A DNA stretch of 64,000 nt from Phytophthora hibernalis (GCA_012656075.1 JAAKBF010000214.1:620001-684000), one strand, 5' to 3'; positions 48,501 through 61,282 are shown, counted from the stretch's first letter. Program-made: numbers and translations. The notes: a model not told the origin generated them from the sequence alone.

Positions 48501-50768
48501 AACTTCCCGCAATCGCAAAAGTCGAAGGAAGCGAAACCACATCGGGTAATGCTGCCCTGAAGCTGTAGCCAAAGTCTCTAATACGATACCAACCGGGAAC
48601 CACGCTATCAGATCGAGATAAAATCCATCCGCTTTATAAGCTTCAAAGATGAGCTCCGGATCCTCCACAGCGATCATCACGACGGGATCCAAGTGAGCTA
48701 GAAAGCGAGAACGAAGAATTATTTTCACCCCAAAAGCACTTCCGTCAGTAGCGTCAAAGAGTACCTAAACCCGAATTCTTGTTGCACCACAAGCATGTGT
48801 TGATCTTGGGCCGTAGATACGAATACCGTGAAATAAGGGACTTCGAAAGCGACATACATGATCGACAGCAACATGACTGTATCCCAGTAAGCACGAAACA
48901 CAGAGCCAGGCAACTTCCAGTTAATGTTACGCCTTGACGTAGTGGACGTGGCCTCTTCCGCACTTCTTTCGCTAAAAGCATGACCTGCACTACCAACCCT
49001 ACCTCGCATACCCAGCAATTTCTTGGTTTTACGTTGCTGGGTCAGGTACTTTTCAAGAGTCTCTGCCATTTGATTCCTTACTTCTGTTTCGGTCCCACGG
49101 TAAAAGTCTGTCATAGCTTCATCGAAGTCGACCTTCGCCAGAACAAAAGCTCGCAAAATGTCTTGGCTGTCGCTTTCTCCTCAAATTTATCTGGAAAGAG
49201 AAGGCAAGTCTCAGCAAAAAGTCCCCGGTTTGACATTCCTTTGAGTTTGTAGCATTGAAAGCAGACATTGCCACTCTGCCTCGAATGACGAAAAACATTT
49301 TTGCGTTTAACTTGGTGTCAATGATCGGGTCTCCTGGTGAATACACTCTTCGGCCAAGCGCTGCTGCAAGGAGGTTGACGAGCTCGACACTTTCTTTCAC
49401 AAGAAAGCATACCTGCCTGATCCGAGTTGCCTTGAGTGTTGAGACCACCTTTAGCTGGAAATGTTTTGGCATCAACTGCAATGCCTCCTCACTGTCGAGA
49501 CTTTGATGAGTTTTCCAGAGTAGTTGAAATATCCAATCACCTGGCGGCGTAAAGCACGCGGGATGTTTTGGGACCGCATGTACTCGCGCGCGTTATCCAC
49601 GTGCGTAACAAAGGTTGCGTCACGCGCATTCCAAAACCGAAAATGAAGAGAAAGCTAGCAAGTAAGGACGATACAAAAAGCGCGCCCAGGACGGTAACGA
49701 AAATCACAAAAATCGTATCAGCGTCTGACACGGGAGCTACGTCGTCAAAGCCCAACAACAGAACGGTTCTAGACGCCCAATACAGCGTTCGGGCATATTT
49801 CCTAGCCACGCTAGCGCCAGAAAGACGGTCCCGGATAGCCCAACTGGTTTCCTCCTCACACGCTTCCAAGGAAATGCCACACTGCAGGTGCGCAATTAGC
49901 ATATATCCACAAGCCACATAATGACACAGGCACAGGCAGAGACCGATATTGCGTACTAGACTTTTGATGCCCACGGAAGACAAAAGCTGGACCCAGGCGC
50001 GATCTGAATAGATGTCAATAATCCTGTCGAGGCAGCGCTTGAGCCGATAGAGTCGGCAGAGCTTCGAAACCCGTATAAGATGAAGCGTATTGTACGCTCT
50101 GGATGCGTAGGGTATTACTTCAAAGGGTACCAGAGAGGCCAATTCCAGCATGAACTTGAAGTTGCATGTCCGAGCGATCCCAATCTGAGAAGACGAACTA
50201 CTTGCTGCAACCCCGTCAATGGCTGCCGATCGTTCAAGGAAGCTAAAGTCCACTTGGATTCTCTGCGCTGAATTTTATCAGACGCCAGGCGCGGCTGAAC
50301 TAAATTTATTTTCCGTGAGGCCGTTCTTCTTAAGGAGAAACTGGAAAATCGTCTCTCGGTGCCTCTTTTGCGTCGATAAAAGCGGAGAAACTCGAACAAT
50401 GCGATGAGATCGACCATCAAATCCATCACGGTGTAGACGATGAGCTCTGTCGGCCATTGCTGCTGGAGAATTAAATCATTGCTCCCCAACGGATCATAGT
50501 AGAAAGCTATTCGAAATGGCACAGTGAAGAAAATGTAGAGTACCGCGTTCAAGCTTATCCCAGCGCGAATGGTTTCTCGTGTCCTCGAAGACAACTGCTT
50601 GTAAGCTCGTTCAAATCGGCCAAACCAATAATGATAGAAGCGTCGCCATAGGGAGCGTTTTCGATGGCGTGAGGTCAACTTTGGTTTCACATCTGTCCTT
50701 GGTGGTCCAATGACATCGGTGTTCCTTGGCCCGTCTTCAGCTCCCCCAGCGTATACCTTTGAACTCAT
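42588..50768 (-). CDS. Giant four-module CNG-type ion channel, copy B (best preserved)
   Basis: Same architecture as copies A and C. The start ATG at 50768 gives MSSKVYAGGAEDG. Module I (to about 49140) has S1 LNAVLYIFFTVPFRIAFYY, S4-like HLIRVSKLCRLYRLKR and pore TVLLLGFDDVAP. Module II (49000-47450) has pore VTLTTVGYGDITAY near 48145. The uninterrupted frame 48088-45365 (907 codons) carries the end of module II with its CNBD-like region, all of module III (pore TTLLLAGSREIVP near 46600-46640, CNBD with FGEVAFF and RLATVQA) and the start of the III-IV linker. Module IV (44600-42950) has ISTLFYGDILAM and a CNBD-like region, ending in a short charged tail. About eight frame changes remain. The long frame shows that the modules are on one polypeptide. 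Expected role: cAMP/cGMP- and voltage-influenced cation flux. Confidence 0.85.
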
Positions 50769-50924
50769 GGTGTAGCACTTCCATAAAGAGACGCCGAGCG
50801 TCCACCAACCCGTGGGGTCGTTTCGTACTCTAGCAATAGAAACACATCCGGGATTTGAAACGAAAACGTGCTGTTTTCAGACTGGTCAACCGCTGCCTCG
50901 TCTTTCATTTGAATATGTCGTTAG
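50769..50924. other. Short gap between tandem channel genes C and B
   Basis: 156 bp between the stop of C and the start of B on the minus strand. It must hold the 3' end of C and the promoter of B unless these overlap coding sequence. No TATA box is seen; CTCTTTATGG lies just before the ATG. Confidence 0.5.
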
Positions 50925-53900
50925 TTAATTTTGCTTGGCACGGCCCTTTTCGAAGATGCTGAGCAGTTTAGACTCTGGTGTCGGTCCTTTAGTAATAGAT
51001 GCTTCCTCGCTGCCGCCATCAAACGCACCACTTTGCAGTAAATGCCGTCTAGCACCTTCTCGACATTTCAGGATCAAGTCTTTGGCCTCCAACGGGTGCA
51101 CGGTTTGCATGTTCGCTAGCATTTTCATAGTGGCTTTGTGCACGAAGGAGAACTGCAATCGCTCGTCGATATTATTGGTGGTAGTAGGGGCCACCTTGGC
51201 CATGCTGGGTCTGGAAGCGAGCGTAGTGTGAGGACGTGGAGGGGGTTGCGAGCCTAGTCGATCGGAGCCCGAAAGCGTAGTCCACGCCACCTTATTGCGC
51301 GAACGGAACTCCGGGAATTCACACAAGAGGCGTTCGTATGGCTCGTGATCTAGGCGATACAACTCAGTAAACGTCAGAGCGACGCAGGTTTCCAGTCGTG
51401 AGATCCCGTAGAGTAGCGTCAACTCTCCAAAGTATTCTCCTCGATCACGGGTGAAGTCGCTCATACCCGTTTTCACCAACACGCGACCATGGCCGATGAA
51501 GTACATACTGCGATCTACATCGCCGATTGTGAACACTTCCTCGTTCTCCGAGCACACGACGTACTGCAAACACACGAGTAACCCTCGCAGGAAATGCTCG
51601 TCCAAAGTACGGAACACCTTGACCTGAGTGACAAAGTGGCGAAGTGTTGTCAGGACCACGTCTTCATACAACGCACGAGAGACGCTTGATACAGCAGCAA
51701 ACTCGTGTTCTCCGTGACTACGACGCCACATCCACCCATAGTACGCCTTGATCTGCCGTTTCAGTGCCTTTGGTACTCCATTCTGCACGACGTAGTGCTG
51801 TAACTCTCCTAAACTCTGCTCAAACACAGCTTCTCGACGAGCACATGAGTCGAGCAGTTCAGCCTGGGCCCCCACCAGTGCACCGTAAATGTAAATACTC
51901 CATAGGGTGATCGCAATCTCTGCTAATAGCTCTATGGTATTCATCGATAGGATGTCTCCGTAGAAAAGTGTTGAGATGCACTCCATTGAGAAAAGGAGCG
52001 ACCGCAAGTACTTCCTAGCGAGGGAAACACTCGTTAAATAGAATGTGGCGCCTCCCTCCGATAGCATTCGCGAGGTGTGTTCGACGACCGATGTCCCATC
52101 AGATAAATACGTTAACATACCCGACGTTGAAAGCCACGACGCTCCATAAGAGTGAAAGCCGATTTCACTGATATAAAACCAAATGCAGGCGAGGATATGG
52201 CCTGTAGCGAGGTAGGCGGAAAGGTCCCGCACAAAGTAGAGGAATGGTTCACTTATCGAAAGCTTGAGGTCGTGAAGAACGTACTGAAAAAGCCGCTCAG
52301 AAAGTGGCTCAATTCGACGTATTAAAAACAAGCGATTCATCCGAAGCAGCCAACGTGCTGCCCACCAGGAGGAATCGATCGATAACCCCACAGAGTGAGA
52401 AGTCGGTACGCGGACATTAGAGGAAAGCAGAAAAACTCCAGTGGGAGGAGGCCGATCACATAAACTCGAAGCTCCGGGTTAGAGAGAAACAGACGTTGCA
52501 GCCAGTTCTTGGATGAGTTTTCAGCAGCGAAGATGATACCCTGCTGTACCATGCAGGCACGACGCAGTTGAAAAATTACATCCACGAGGCAAAACGCGTC
52601 CATGCACATTTCGAGGGCAGACCATTTTTGAAGATCTCTCAGAGGCAACTCGACCAGAGCATGAGCAAAACTCACCTTGAATGGAGTGACGATAAGATGA
52701 TAAATCGCGATCACCAGCATGAGGGAATCCCAAATTGTTCCCGCTTGCTTGATTCGTTGAATGAACTGCTTCGACTGAAGATCGGTGGTCGCCGAAAACA
52801 GTGCTCTTTCACTTGGCAGATGCAGTCTTGACCCTATGGCTGCCACTCGAGAGCGTCCAAAGCGACGAAATGTAGAATTTTGGCCTTTGGTTTTTCTAAC
52901 ATGCGTTAGCCTTGGTGTCGACAGTATGGGCCCTTTACGTTCTGGGACCACCGCTTTCTTTAGGCTTCCCTGCCATTGCCGATAGCGGTGATACCAATGA
53001 AGCTGTGTGACATATTGTGGCATTTGACAACGTTGGAGGATTTCAAAATCAATGCCTGGTCCTCCCTTTTGGAACAGTTCGCCAGGCAACGAGATCCGTC
53101 TCCAAAGAAACCACTCTCGATCACTGGTAACGAGAAGCAGCGTGTCATGGTCGTGAGTGTAGCTACTACCGATAGCTCTGTTTTTGAGGTCGGTGATACA
53201 CAGCTTTGTTCTTCCGGTCCGGCCACTGAGTATCGTCGCCTACCTGACTTCTTGCCGGAAACAACTGCGATGCTGAGCGCGTCCTTTCTATTAGAGTCTG
53301 CAAGCTTTTTGATTGAATTTACGGAAGCCACATCACGAGATTTCAAGGGCGACTTGGGCCGACTTTCTCTAGATTTCCATGATAGGGCTCGCCGCAAGCT
53401 CTTTCGACCTGATGGAGTTTTGATCTTTGGGCGCTGCTTCACAAGTCCAGTCTCTGGTGGAAGGAGCAAATCCAGCAATTTGGTAACTACATGCTGCGCT
53501 TCTGACAACAGTCTACTTCGAGCCCAGCACTCCTCTTCCATCGAAACCAACCCTGTCGTACCCAAGCTGTCACGTACGTGCTTGTTGATGGGATCAAGCT
53601 CAACAATAAATTGCAACAGGCGGATATCAGCATCTTCTATCGCCTTACCAGCCAATTGTGAAGTATCCCCATTGTAACTATGCCATACTGAATTGGTGCC
53701 ACCCCTACTTCGCGAAGTAGGTTGAAAAGAACTCCGTATTGACTTTCGTAATGAGCTCCGTAATGTATCCAGTATCGAGGACTTGTGTTTTTGCATCATA
53801 GCAATAGCTGGACTGAATATTTTAGCAAATTCATCCGTCTTCATCAAAATGTATTCGGCCTTCATCTCAAGCAGCTGGACTTGAGGAGATGCAAACAGAC

Positions 53901-56900
53901 GGCGGAGATCCGTCTTCGACGGCTTGCGCGGTGGAGTTGCAGCACGAGTGATTCCGTTGTTGTTTTTAAAAAGGCTGGTAACAACACTTCTAGTTTTCAC
54001 TTCATCTGGTAAAGCTGCTTCTGAGGTACTTCCCACTATTAACAAACGCTTCGCACGATTGGCAATACGAAGACTCGCATGCTGGTACCGTTGTAGCCGA
54101 CTGCTTACCCATCCAAGTACGGCATGCAAAGCATGCTTTTGAATCTGGTTATCTGAAGCATTGCCAGTGGTATTCCATAACTCTTGCCAATCATGTTTCG
54201 ATACGTACACAACTTCACAGAATGTAGTGGCTCGCACGGTGGCAAGTCGACGTTGGTTTGGGAGAAAAATGCGATCTCGCCGAAGAAAGCACCTTCCATT
54301 AGCACTGCGATACTCGAAACAGATTTGGTCCAATAAGCTGCTGCAAGTCCTTTGCGTAATGTGCACAAACGGTTGCCATAGCTTCCTTCCAAGAGAATAT
54401 TGTCACCAGGAATGAAGTGCTCGGACTGTAGACGCAACACCAAATTGTTTACTTGAGCCGTTGTCAGGAAACGGCATATAGGCAGGTTTGAAATGGTATG
54501 GCCATACACTTCAAGCATGAGTTTTAGTCGAAGATTAGCAGACAAATCGTGGATTGTTTCCTGGAGATCACAGTCCTTGGTGTGTTTAAACTGCTCTCGA
54601 AAGAAAAAGCCAACGCGATCACGCAAAACTGCAGGCAACTCGTGATTCTTTGCAAATCTCTCAAAATTCGCGATGCGATTCTTGTGTTGCTTGGCCTCTT
54701 TGCCGAGCTCTAGAATGAGCTCTGAAATCTCCCCTACAATATGACCAATGATAAATGTACAGCACAAACAAGTGAATCCTGTCCAAAGAGTCCCAATTGT
54801 GTCACGAGGAACGCTTTCCTTGATCCCACTAAAAGAAGTGTCGTGATGGCCCAGTAAAAAGATTTCGCGTAAAGCATTGGGACAGAATGGTGATATTGAT
54901 GCAGCACATGGTCGTGCTCTATCCAGCAACGTTCAACATGGATGCACTCACGCCCGAGATCAAAAGAAAATACAGCCGACGTAGTGCGCAACAAACACCA
55001 GCACGATCATCAGTTTCGCCGGACTTAAATACGCTGACACATTGTGAGTCGCAAAACGCTGTTGAATCTGAATGATCACATCGTCGAGGTATTCCCATAG
55101 ATCAACACAACGAACCAGCCGAGGTAGCCTGCATAACCCCACAATCAACGAGTCGCTTCGAAAAGTGTAAATGGGCAAGGACGCCGCAAGGTCCCACTTA
55201 AATGTCGGACTGCGAAGGTAATGTAAATTCTTCTTTTTCCGCGTCACGAGATTTCCAATTCCAGCTTCAGAGTTGCCAAAATAGTACAGGCGAAGGTAAA
55301 TATCGATAGCAAAGCATACGTCACAGCACAGATCAGTGATCCAAATAGTGATGTTCGTACTGCTTGAGAAATGTAGATGACTGTGGAAACCAATGCGAAA
55401 CACTACAAAGGCTGCATTGTACATGTTCCAAAACGAGATGATGGTTTTCCATGTGACTTTGAATCGAGTACGCCACGCAGAAGAGTCGAACACTGCTTGT
55501 CTGTTTTTGCTGATCGAAGCGATTGCACTTTCGCGTTGATAAAAGTGTCGGAGTGTGCATCGAATGCGGCTGCAACTTCAATTTTTCTAGATTGCCCATG
55601 ACACACCCAAGAAGATTTTGGTCTTGAGCCCAAAGTATTTCTGCCTCTCCTTTCATATTATTCACGTCGTCGGAAAACTTACGCTGGATAACATCAAATT
55701 GCTCACGAGTCATAACGGACGCATGGACGTGAGAAGCAGCCGCGAGTGTTGCAAGATGCGACCGCCGGAGCAAGAATTCGTTTACACCGTAGCAATCACC
55801 TCCGTGGAGCGCACGAATGGGCACTCTTCGTGATCGACAGAAGACGTTGATTTTGCTTCCTTCCAAAAGCACGTAGAATTCACGGCAGACATCGCCTTCC
55901 AGGCAAATTGTCTCGCCGTTGAGGTAGCTTCGGTGTCGAAACTTGCCAGTGACTTCTTTCAGAAACTCAATACTAGCCGCGTTAAAAAGTGCTACACTTT
56001 TGACGGCCTCCGCGTGCAGTAGCGAGGAAATTTCGTAGCAGAGCTGACCTGGTAAGTGCGAAAGCAACTCAGATTCGTATGCTTTCTTACGACCCGTAAA
56101 TTGATGATGATAAAAGCCTCGGATTTCCGCACCAAGTTTATCGGAAATATCCATACGCTCTAAGATGGTGTTGAGCGTATTTAGTTTCTCCATGTGGTGG
56201 TGGTGTGCGGCCAGCATGTTGGAAATTGTACTGGACATGGCTCCAACTACGCCAAAGTTTATAATGCCACCCACGAAAATCCACATGGCTGCAAAGTAGC
56301 TCTCGGCGGTGGCAAAAGCCACGATATCCCCATAGCCGACGGCTGTCAGTGTCACGACTGCCCAATACACGGAGCGTAAATACGCAAAGGATGCTTGGTA
56401 TGTTGAATCAGCATTTTCACGAGGAAAACGGTTCCGATATGAGAATAACAGTCAAATTTTACCCACGAGCAATTCTGAAATTGAGTCGCTTGTTGAAGAC
56501 ATTCGGGTCGCGTTAACTCGGACATAACAGAACTGTTTTGAGCATTCGCATTAAAATCTTGAGAAAACAGAGTCATCTCAAACCACAGACAACCTACGAA
56601 GTGCAACATGAGTGTGACACCAAGCACCAGTGAAGTAACAAGGCGTAGCTTGGAGCTAGTTCCATAGAAATCACTTAGTTCCTGCAGCAGTGTTCGGATC
56701 CATCGTATGCGCGTTAATCGAAGAAGTCGAAAAAGAGACGAATATCCTTGAATCGATCCAAAAGGTAGTGAATCGAGGAGAACACCAACCGGCAACCACG
56801 CCAGCAAGTCAATGTAGAATCCATTCTTCTTGTAAGCATCAAAGATTAAGCTTGGGTCCACGACGTTAAACATCACGTTCAGATCCAAGTATGCAAAATA

Positions 56901-59035
56901 TCGTGAACGGAGTACAATATCTACTCCAAACATCACTTCGATCAGTAATGTCAACATGTAGCGTACGCCCATTTCAGGCTGGACTGTGAAGATATGGTTC
57001 CCATCACTCATGGAGATAAAAACCGCAAAATAGGGGACCTCGAAGGCAACAAAAATAGTTGCTACTAGGCGTGCTGCGTCCCAGTGAACGCGAAAAGAGG
57101 AGCCAGGAAGAGACCACGACCCGCTACGTCGAAAGTCATGAGCGTGAATATTTTCTACCAAGAGACCATGCGAACTGCCGCCCATTGCTCTCTTTTGCTT
57201 CCGCTCTCGTGTGCACCTTGCAAGCCTAGTAGCTTTTTCATCTTTTGAAGCTGCATCAAATACTTTTCCAGCGTCTCTGCCATTCGTAAGCGCGCCTCAG
57301 TTACACCCTCACGATAATATTCAGCAAGGGCCTCATCAAACTTGGTCTTCGCCAGAACGTACACTTCACAAAATGTTTTCGCAACAGCTTGCTGGTCGTA
57401 TTGCTCAGGGACAAACAGACAGCTGTCTGCAAAGAAGTCACCGGCTTGGCATTTACTTTGATTAGAGCCGTCAAACGCCGATAAAATAACCGTGCCACGT
57501 ATCACAAAAAATGTTTCAGCGTTGGTTTTTGGCTCAATTATGTGATCTCCAGGAGAATAAATTCGTCGGACAAGAGCAAGCGCCAACATATTAGTAAATT
57601 CGACGCTCTCCTTCATAAGAAAACACACCTGCTTGATACGGCTAGCCTTGAGTGTTGATACCACCTTGGAGTGCAAATGTTTCGGCATAAGCTGTAAGGC
57701 CTCTTCGCTATCCAGACTGTGGTGGGTACTCCACGCATAATTGAAGTATGCCGTTACTTGATGCCGCACCGAATGGGGGATATTTTGTAAGCGCATATAC
57801 TCTCGCGCATTATCCACGTGGGTAGAAAAGGCTGCATAGCGCGCGTTGCGAAATCGAAAAAGAAAGAGAAAGTTGGCCAGTAACGAGGAGCCAAAAAGCG
57901 CGCCCATCAGCGTCACAACTATCACGTAAAGAGTTTCGGCATTCGATACAGGTGTCACATCATCGTAGCCGAGCAACACAAGGGTTCGTGACGACCAATA
58001 CAGCGTACGGCCATATTTCCGCGATACAGATGCCCCAAAAAGGCGATCACGAACGACCCAGCTAGTTTCTACATGCTCGTCACAAGCATGGAGATTTACC
58101 CCACACTGAACGTGTGCAATCATCATGTAGCCACAAGCAACCCAATGACACATTCCAGCGCACAAACCGACCGTACGAACCAGGCTATCGACACCAGTTG
58201 ACGATAGATGCTGCACCCATGCTCGATCTGAATATATCTTGACCATGCGCGTCAGATATTGACGTAGCCTATAAAGCCGACACAACTTCGTAACTCTCAC
58301 CAGGTGTAATGCATTAAAAGCACCCAAAGCCAGTGGCACGATATCCACCGGCGCAAGCGCCACAATCTCCAAAACAAATTCGATATTGCGGGCAATCACA
58401 TTCTTGCGATGCGAGAGTAACTTTTCCTTCACACCTTCCGTCATGGACGAGAACGCATTGATCATTGCAATGGTCCATCTTGTCTTTCCTCGTCGCTTGA
58501 CGACTGAGGATGTACGGACCAGCATACTGGTCGAATTGGTTCTGACGGGCTCGAGAAAGCTCTTCTTGCGCTCAGATTTGATGGAGCTTTTACGCCGTTC
58601 CAGCGCATGCTTCCAGACACGATAGAAGCTCACGAACTGGAACAGCCCGATGACATCAGCAATACTATCTGCCACAGCAAACACCGTAAGTTCTTCTGTC
58701 CACTGGTTGACCTGCTCAATGTCTCTCGTCGCGTAGGGGTCGTGGTAAAATGCGAGTCGGAAGGGCACCGTCAGGAAAATATACAACAAAGCGAACAAAT
58801 TTACGCCCGTCTTGAGCGTGTGCCTCGTTGTCCACGACAATCGACGGTACGTTTCAAGCACCGGCTGGAACAACCGAGTTTCAAGTCGACGAAGTCTTCG
58901 TCCAGCGATTGTCTGGGTCGATTTCCCAGGAATGACATCTACGGCCGGGCCTCTGTTTGTGCCGATAGTTGGTGCGTTCACGAGCAATTCTTCGGGTCCT
59001 GGTCGCTGGGAGCTCGGGAAAACCTTGTTCACCAT
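50925..59035 (-). CDS. Giant four-module CNG-type ion channel, copy C
   Basis: The start is chosen at the ATG at 59035 (MVNKVFPSSQRPG) because it aligns with the N-termini of A and B; the open frame reaches back to 59263. Module I is intact in one frame (to 57155), with S1 LFALLYIFLTVPFRLAFYH, S4-like HLVRVTKLCRLYRLRQY, pore LYWSSRTLVLLGYDDVTP and a CNBD-like region with YSPGDHIIEP. Module II (57120-55650) has VTLTAVGYGDIVAFAT. Module III (55450-53960) has a pore near 54850 (LLLVGS then, one frame over, ESVPRD) and CNBD FGEIAFF. Module IV (52900-51290) has ISTLFYGDILSM and CNBD YFGELTLLYGISRLETC. About seven frame changes occur. One at 56425-56428 is a missing base in an A run and another lies in a G run near 54831. 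It is tandem with copy B in the same orientation. Confidence 0.85.
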
Positions 59036-59263
59036 GTCAACAGTCTGAGCGAGAGCTGCAACCACATAAACTCCGCGTGGACACCGCGGGATACAGCTGG
59101 AGGTCGTGAGCCTCTCGAGCGTCAATAGAAAGTGGGAGCAGAGACGTCCGTTATGGTGACAAACTGCAGACGCCTCAATAGGGAGCAAGTCTTTCGACAA
59201 TTCCCTTTTATAGACTGCGACGAACTGCCGCAGTGACAAACTGCATGGAATTGATGCGTCCAC

Positions 59264-60230
59264 TTTGAACTTGGACGTAGAGGCCTTGGTTCTTGAGTCT
59301 CTTCGTCCTGTTCGACGACCATCTTGTCGCCACTTTGGATTTTAAACATTTGGATGCTGCTGTATTATTTTACTTTCTGGGTATTTCGTCCATTCAGGCG
59401 CGAAAAGCCCCAATTCTTAAAGAACTTCCCCACGGTGGAGACTCCGCCCCAGATAAAATCTCAGCACAAGCAGATTATATACTGCTGCTCCATCTCCTTC
59501 CGACCGCTCTGGCGCACAGGCTCCGCTGCTGGTGCCAGCAGTAGTCATCGCCGTAAAATGACGGGGCATTATCGCGATTGGATGAGAATATTGCGATTCG
59601 TCAAATTTGAAATTCCAATTTCATTTTTCCTTTGAGCAACTTTACCTTCTCATGAGCGTTTAATTCCTGCAACTTTACTTTAGAATCGTCCATAGAAAAA
59701 TTCTAGATTCAGTTTGGGAGGTTCAAATTTGAACATACCTGCAACTTTATGATTCGAGTGTTTAGAAGTGCCGGTATTCCAGATTTAGTTTAGGAGTTTC
59801 AAATTTTAAAAGATGGAAGGCTGGGGATGCTGCAGTGCTCGCACATACACTAGCCTGTTGTGCCAACGGAAGAAAGTTCCCGAGCGACAGGATAGGAAAG
59901 ATCCTGTCACCCAGAAGAAGATGGGAGATGACCAAGAGAGAAGATGCGAGTTAACTGAAAGAAGGTTTAAGACTAGATTGAAAGGACTTGACTAAGCCAG
60001 CTTCGGCGACTGCGAAATAGAGCTCAGTCTACAACTTACCAACAACTCGAGAGGTAGAGCAAGCCGTACCGCTAAGTGCATAGTAAATCTGGCTAACGTG
60101 TATGTAGAGTTTGGTTCTTGTCGGTCACATGGGCCAAGTAACCACAGGCTGACGAGGGCCCGTGCAATAGCCCCAGGTCCATCTCTCAAGTATCAAACTG
60201 TCTAGTACCACACCACCAATAGCAATGACT
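59264..60230. other. AT-rich non-coding region upstream of channel C
   Basis: No gene is supported. Two imperfect 70-bp direct repeats (about 59667-59737 and 59739-59806) share CCTGCAACTTTA and a GTTTxGGAGxTTCAAATTT end. Some of the first bases probably form the promoter and 5' UTR of channel C on the minus strand. Confidence 0.5.
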
Positions 60231-60489
60231 ACATCGTAACTGTTATTTAGTTTTGTAGGAAGCACAAACAGCCTAACACGTTTACAAACACCATTTACTG
60301 TTAACGTTAGTTAGTGTGTAGTAAAATTCGCAAACATTTTGACACAAATATGTCAAAGTTTTTACTTGAGATCATCGTATGCTTTGGTAAAGGGCTGACC
60401 TAATGTGCGCAGCACATTTCTGATACGCTCCAATGGGATATTTACATGAACCCGGAACAAATCGATCACCGTTTATAAGAACCTGGAAC
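60231..60489 (+). repeat. Left arm of the long terminal inverted repeat
   Basis: 259 bp, reverse complement of 61096-61282 joined to 61963-62032. It contains the uninterrupted ACTGTTAACGTTAG at about 60297-60310 that marks the empty insertion site of the MITE in the right arm. Confidence 0.8.
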
Positions 60490-61071
60490 AAAACTTACTT
60501 GTACTTTCATCACTCAGGTTCATCTCTCTCGATCTTGCTCTTGAATCGTTGATCGAACGCGGTTAAAATTTCGTTTAACTACCGGTAGAAGGAGACATAC
60601 GTGTACATGGAAGTTTTAATCTTATGAAAACTGGCGAATACCAACGGCGTCTCACCCAGCTTGTATTATACATGTACATCTTGCAGAGATCCAGGTCCCC
60701 ACGTTGCGCTAGAGAAGATGTTGTACTAAGGTTTCTCCACATGGAGCGGGTGAGCTCAAGGCAGTCCGCGATCTCACACGCTACCTGGATGTCCGACGCC
60801 AACCACTCAGCTAGGTTGTTCCCCAGTAGAAGGCCTAGGGCTGCTCTCACTAAGCTTGCACTTCTCTCAACCGGTTCTCCAGAAACGATGACTTCTTCAC
60901 TCTCTGCAACTTCATCAGCGTAGTCGCCTTGGTCTTCAGCGGCAGGCGGCAACTCTCTTAAAGCAACAGAGCGGCGACGGTTAAGTACACCTCAACTTCG
61001 TTAGAGTCGCAACCGCCCTGATCATGACCTTCACTCAACGAGGTGTCACCCTCCTGCTGTGGTGCACTCAC

Positions 61072-61124
61072 ATCGATCACCGTTCATAAGAACCTGTTCC
61101 AGGTTCTTATAAACGGTGATCGAT
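61072..61124. repeat. 24-bp-stem palindrome at the inner end of the right arm
   Basis: ATCGATCACCGTTCATAAG... pairs with ...CTTATAAACGGTGATCGAT around a 5-nt centre (GTTCC) with one mismatch. It is formed where the right arm meets an inverted copy of its own end. Confidence 0.85.
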
Positions 61125-61282
61125 TTGTTCCGGGTTCATGTAAATATCCCATTGAGCGTATCAGAAATGTGCTGCGCACATAAGGTCAGCCCTTTACCAA
61201 ACATACGATGATCTCAAGTAAAAACTTTGACATATTTGTGTCAAAATGTTTGCGAATTTTACTACACACTAACTAACGTTAA

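Noticed and set aside
34043..59035. Reading each channel module as a separate gene, about twelve genes in all.
   Set aside because: The 907-codon frame of copy B joins three parts without a break, and checked frame changes elsewhere are single-base and lie within conserved domains, not between them.
34043..59035. Introns as the explanation of the frame changes in the channel genes.
   Set aside because: At the positions checked the conserved protein continues with no missing or extra residues, leaving no room for an intron, and no GT...AG pair is present.
60231..61282. CRISPR-like or satellite array.
   Set aside because: Repeats are two inverted arms, not regularly spaced direct repeats, and the context is eukaryotic.
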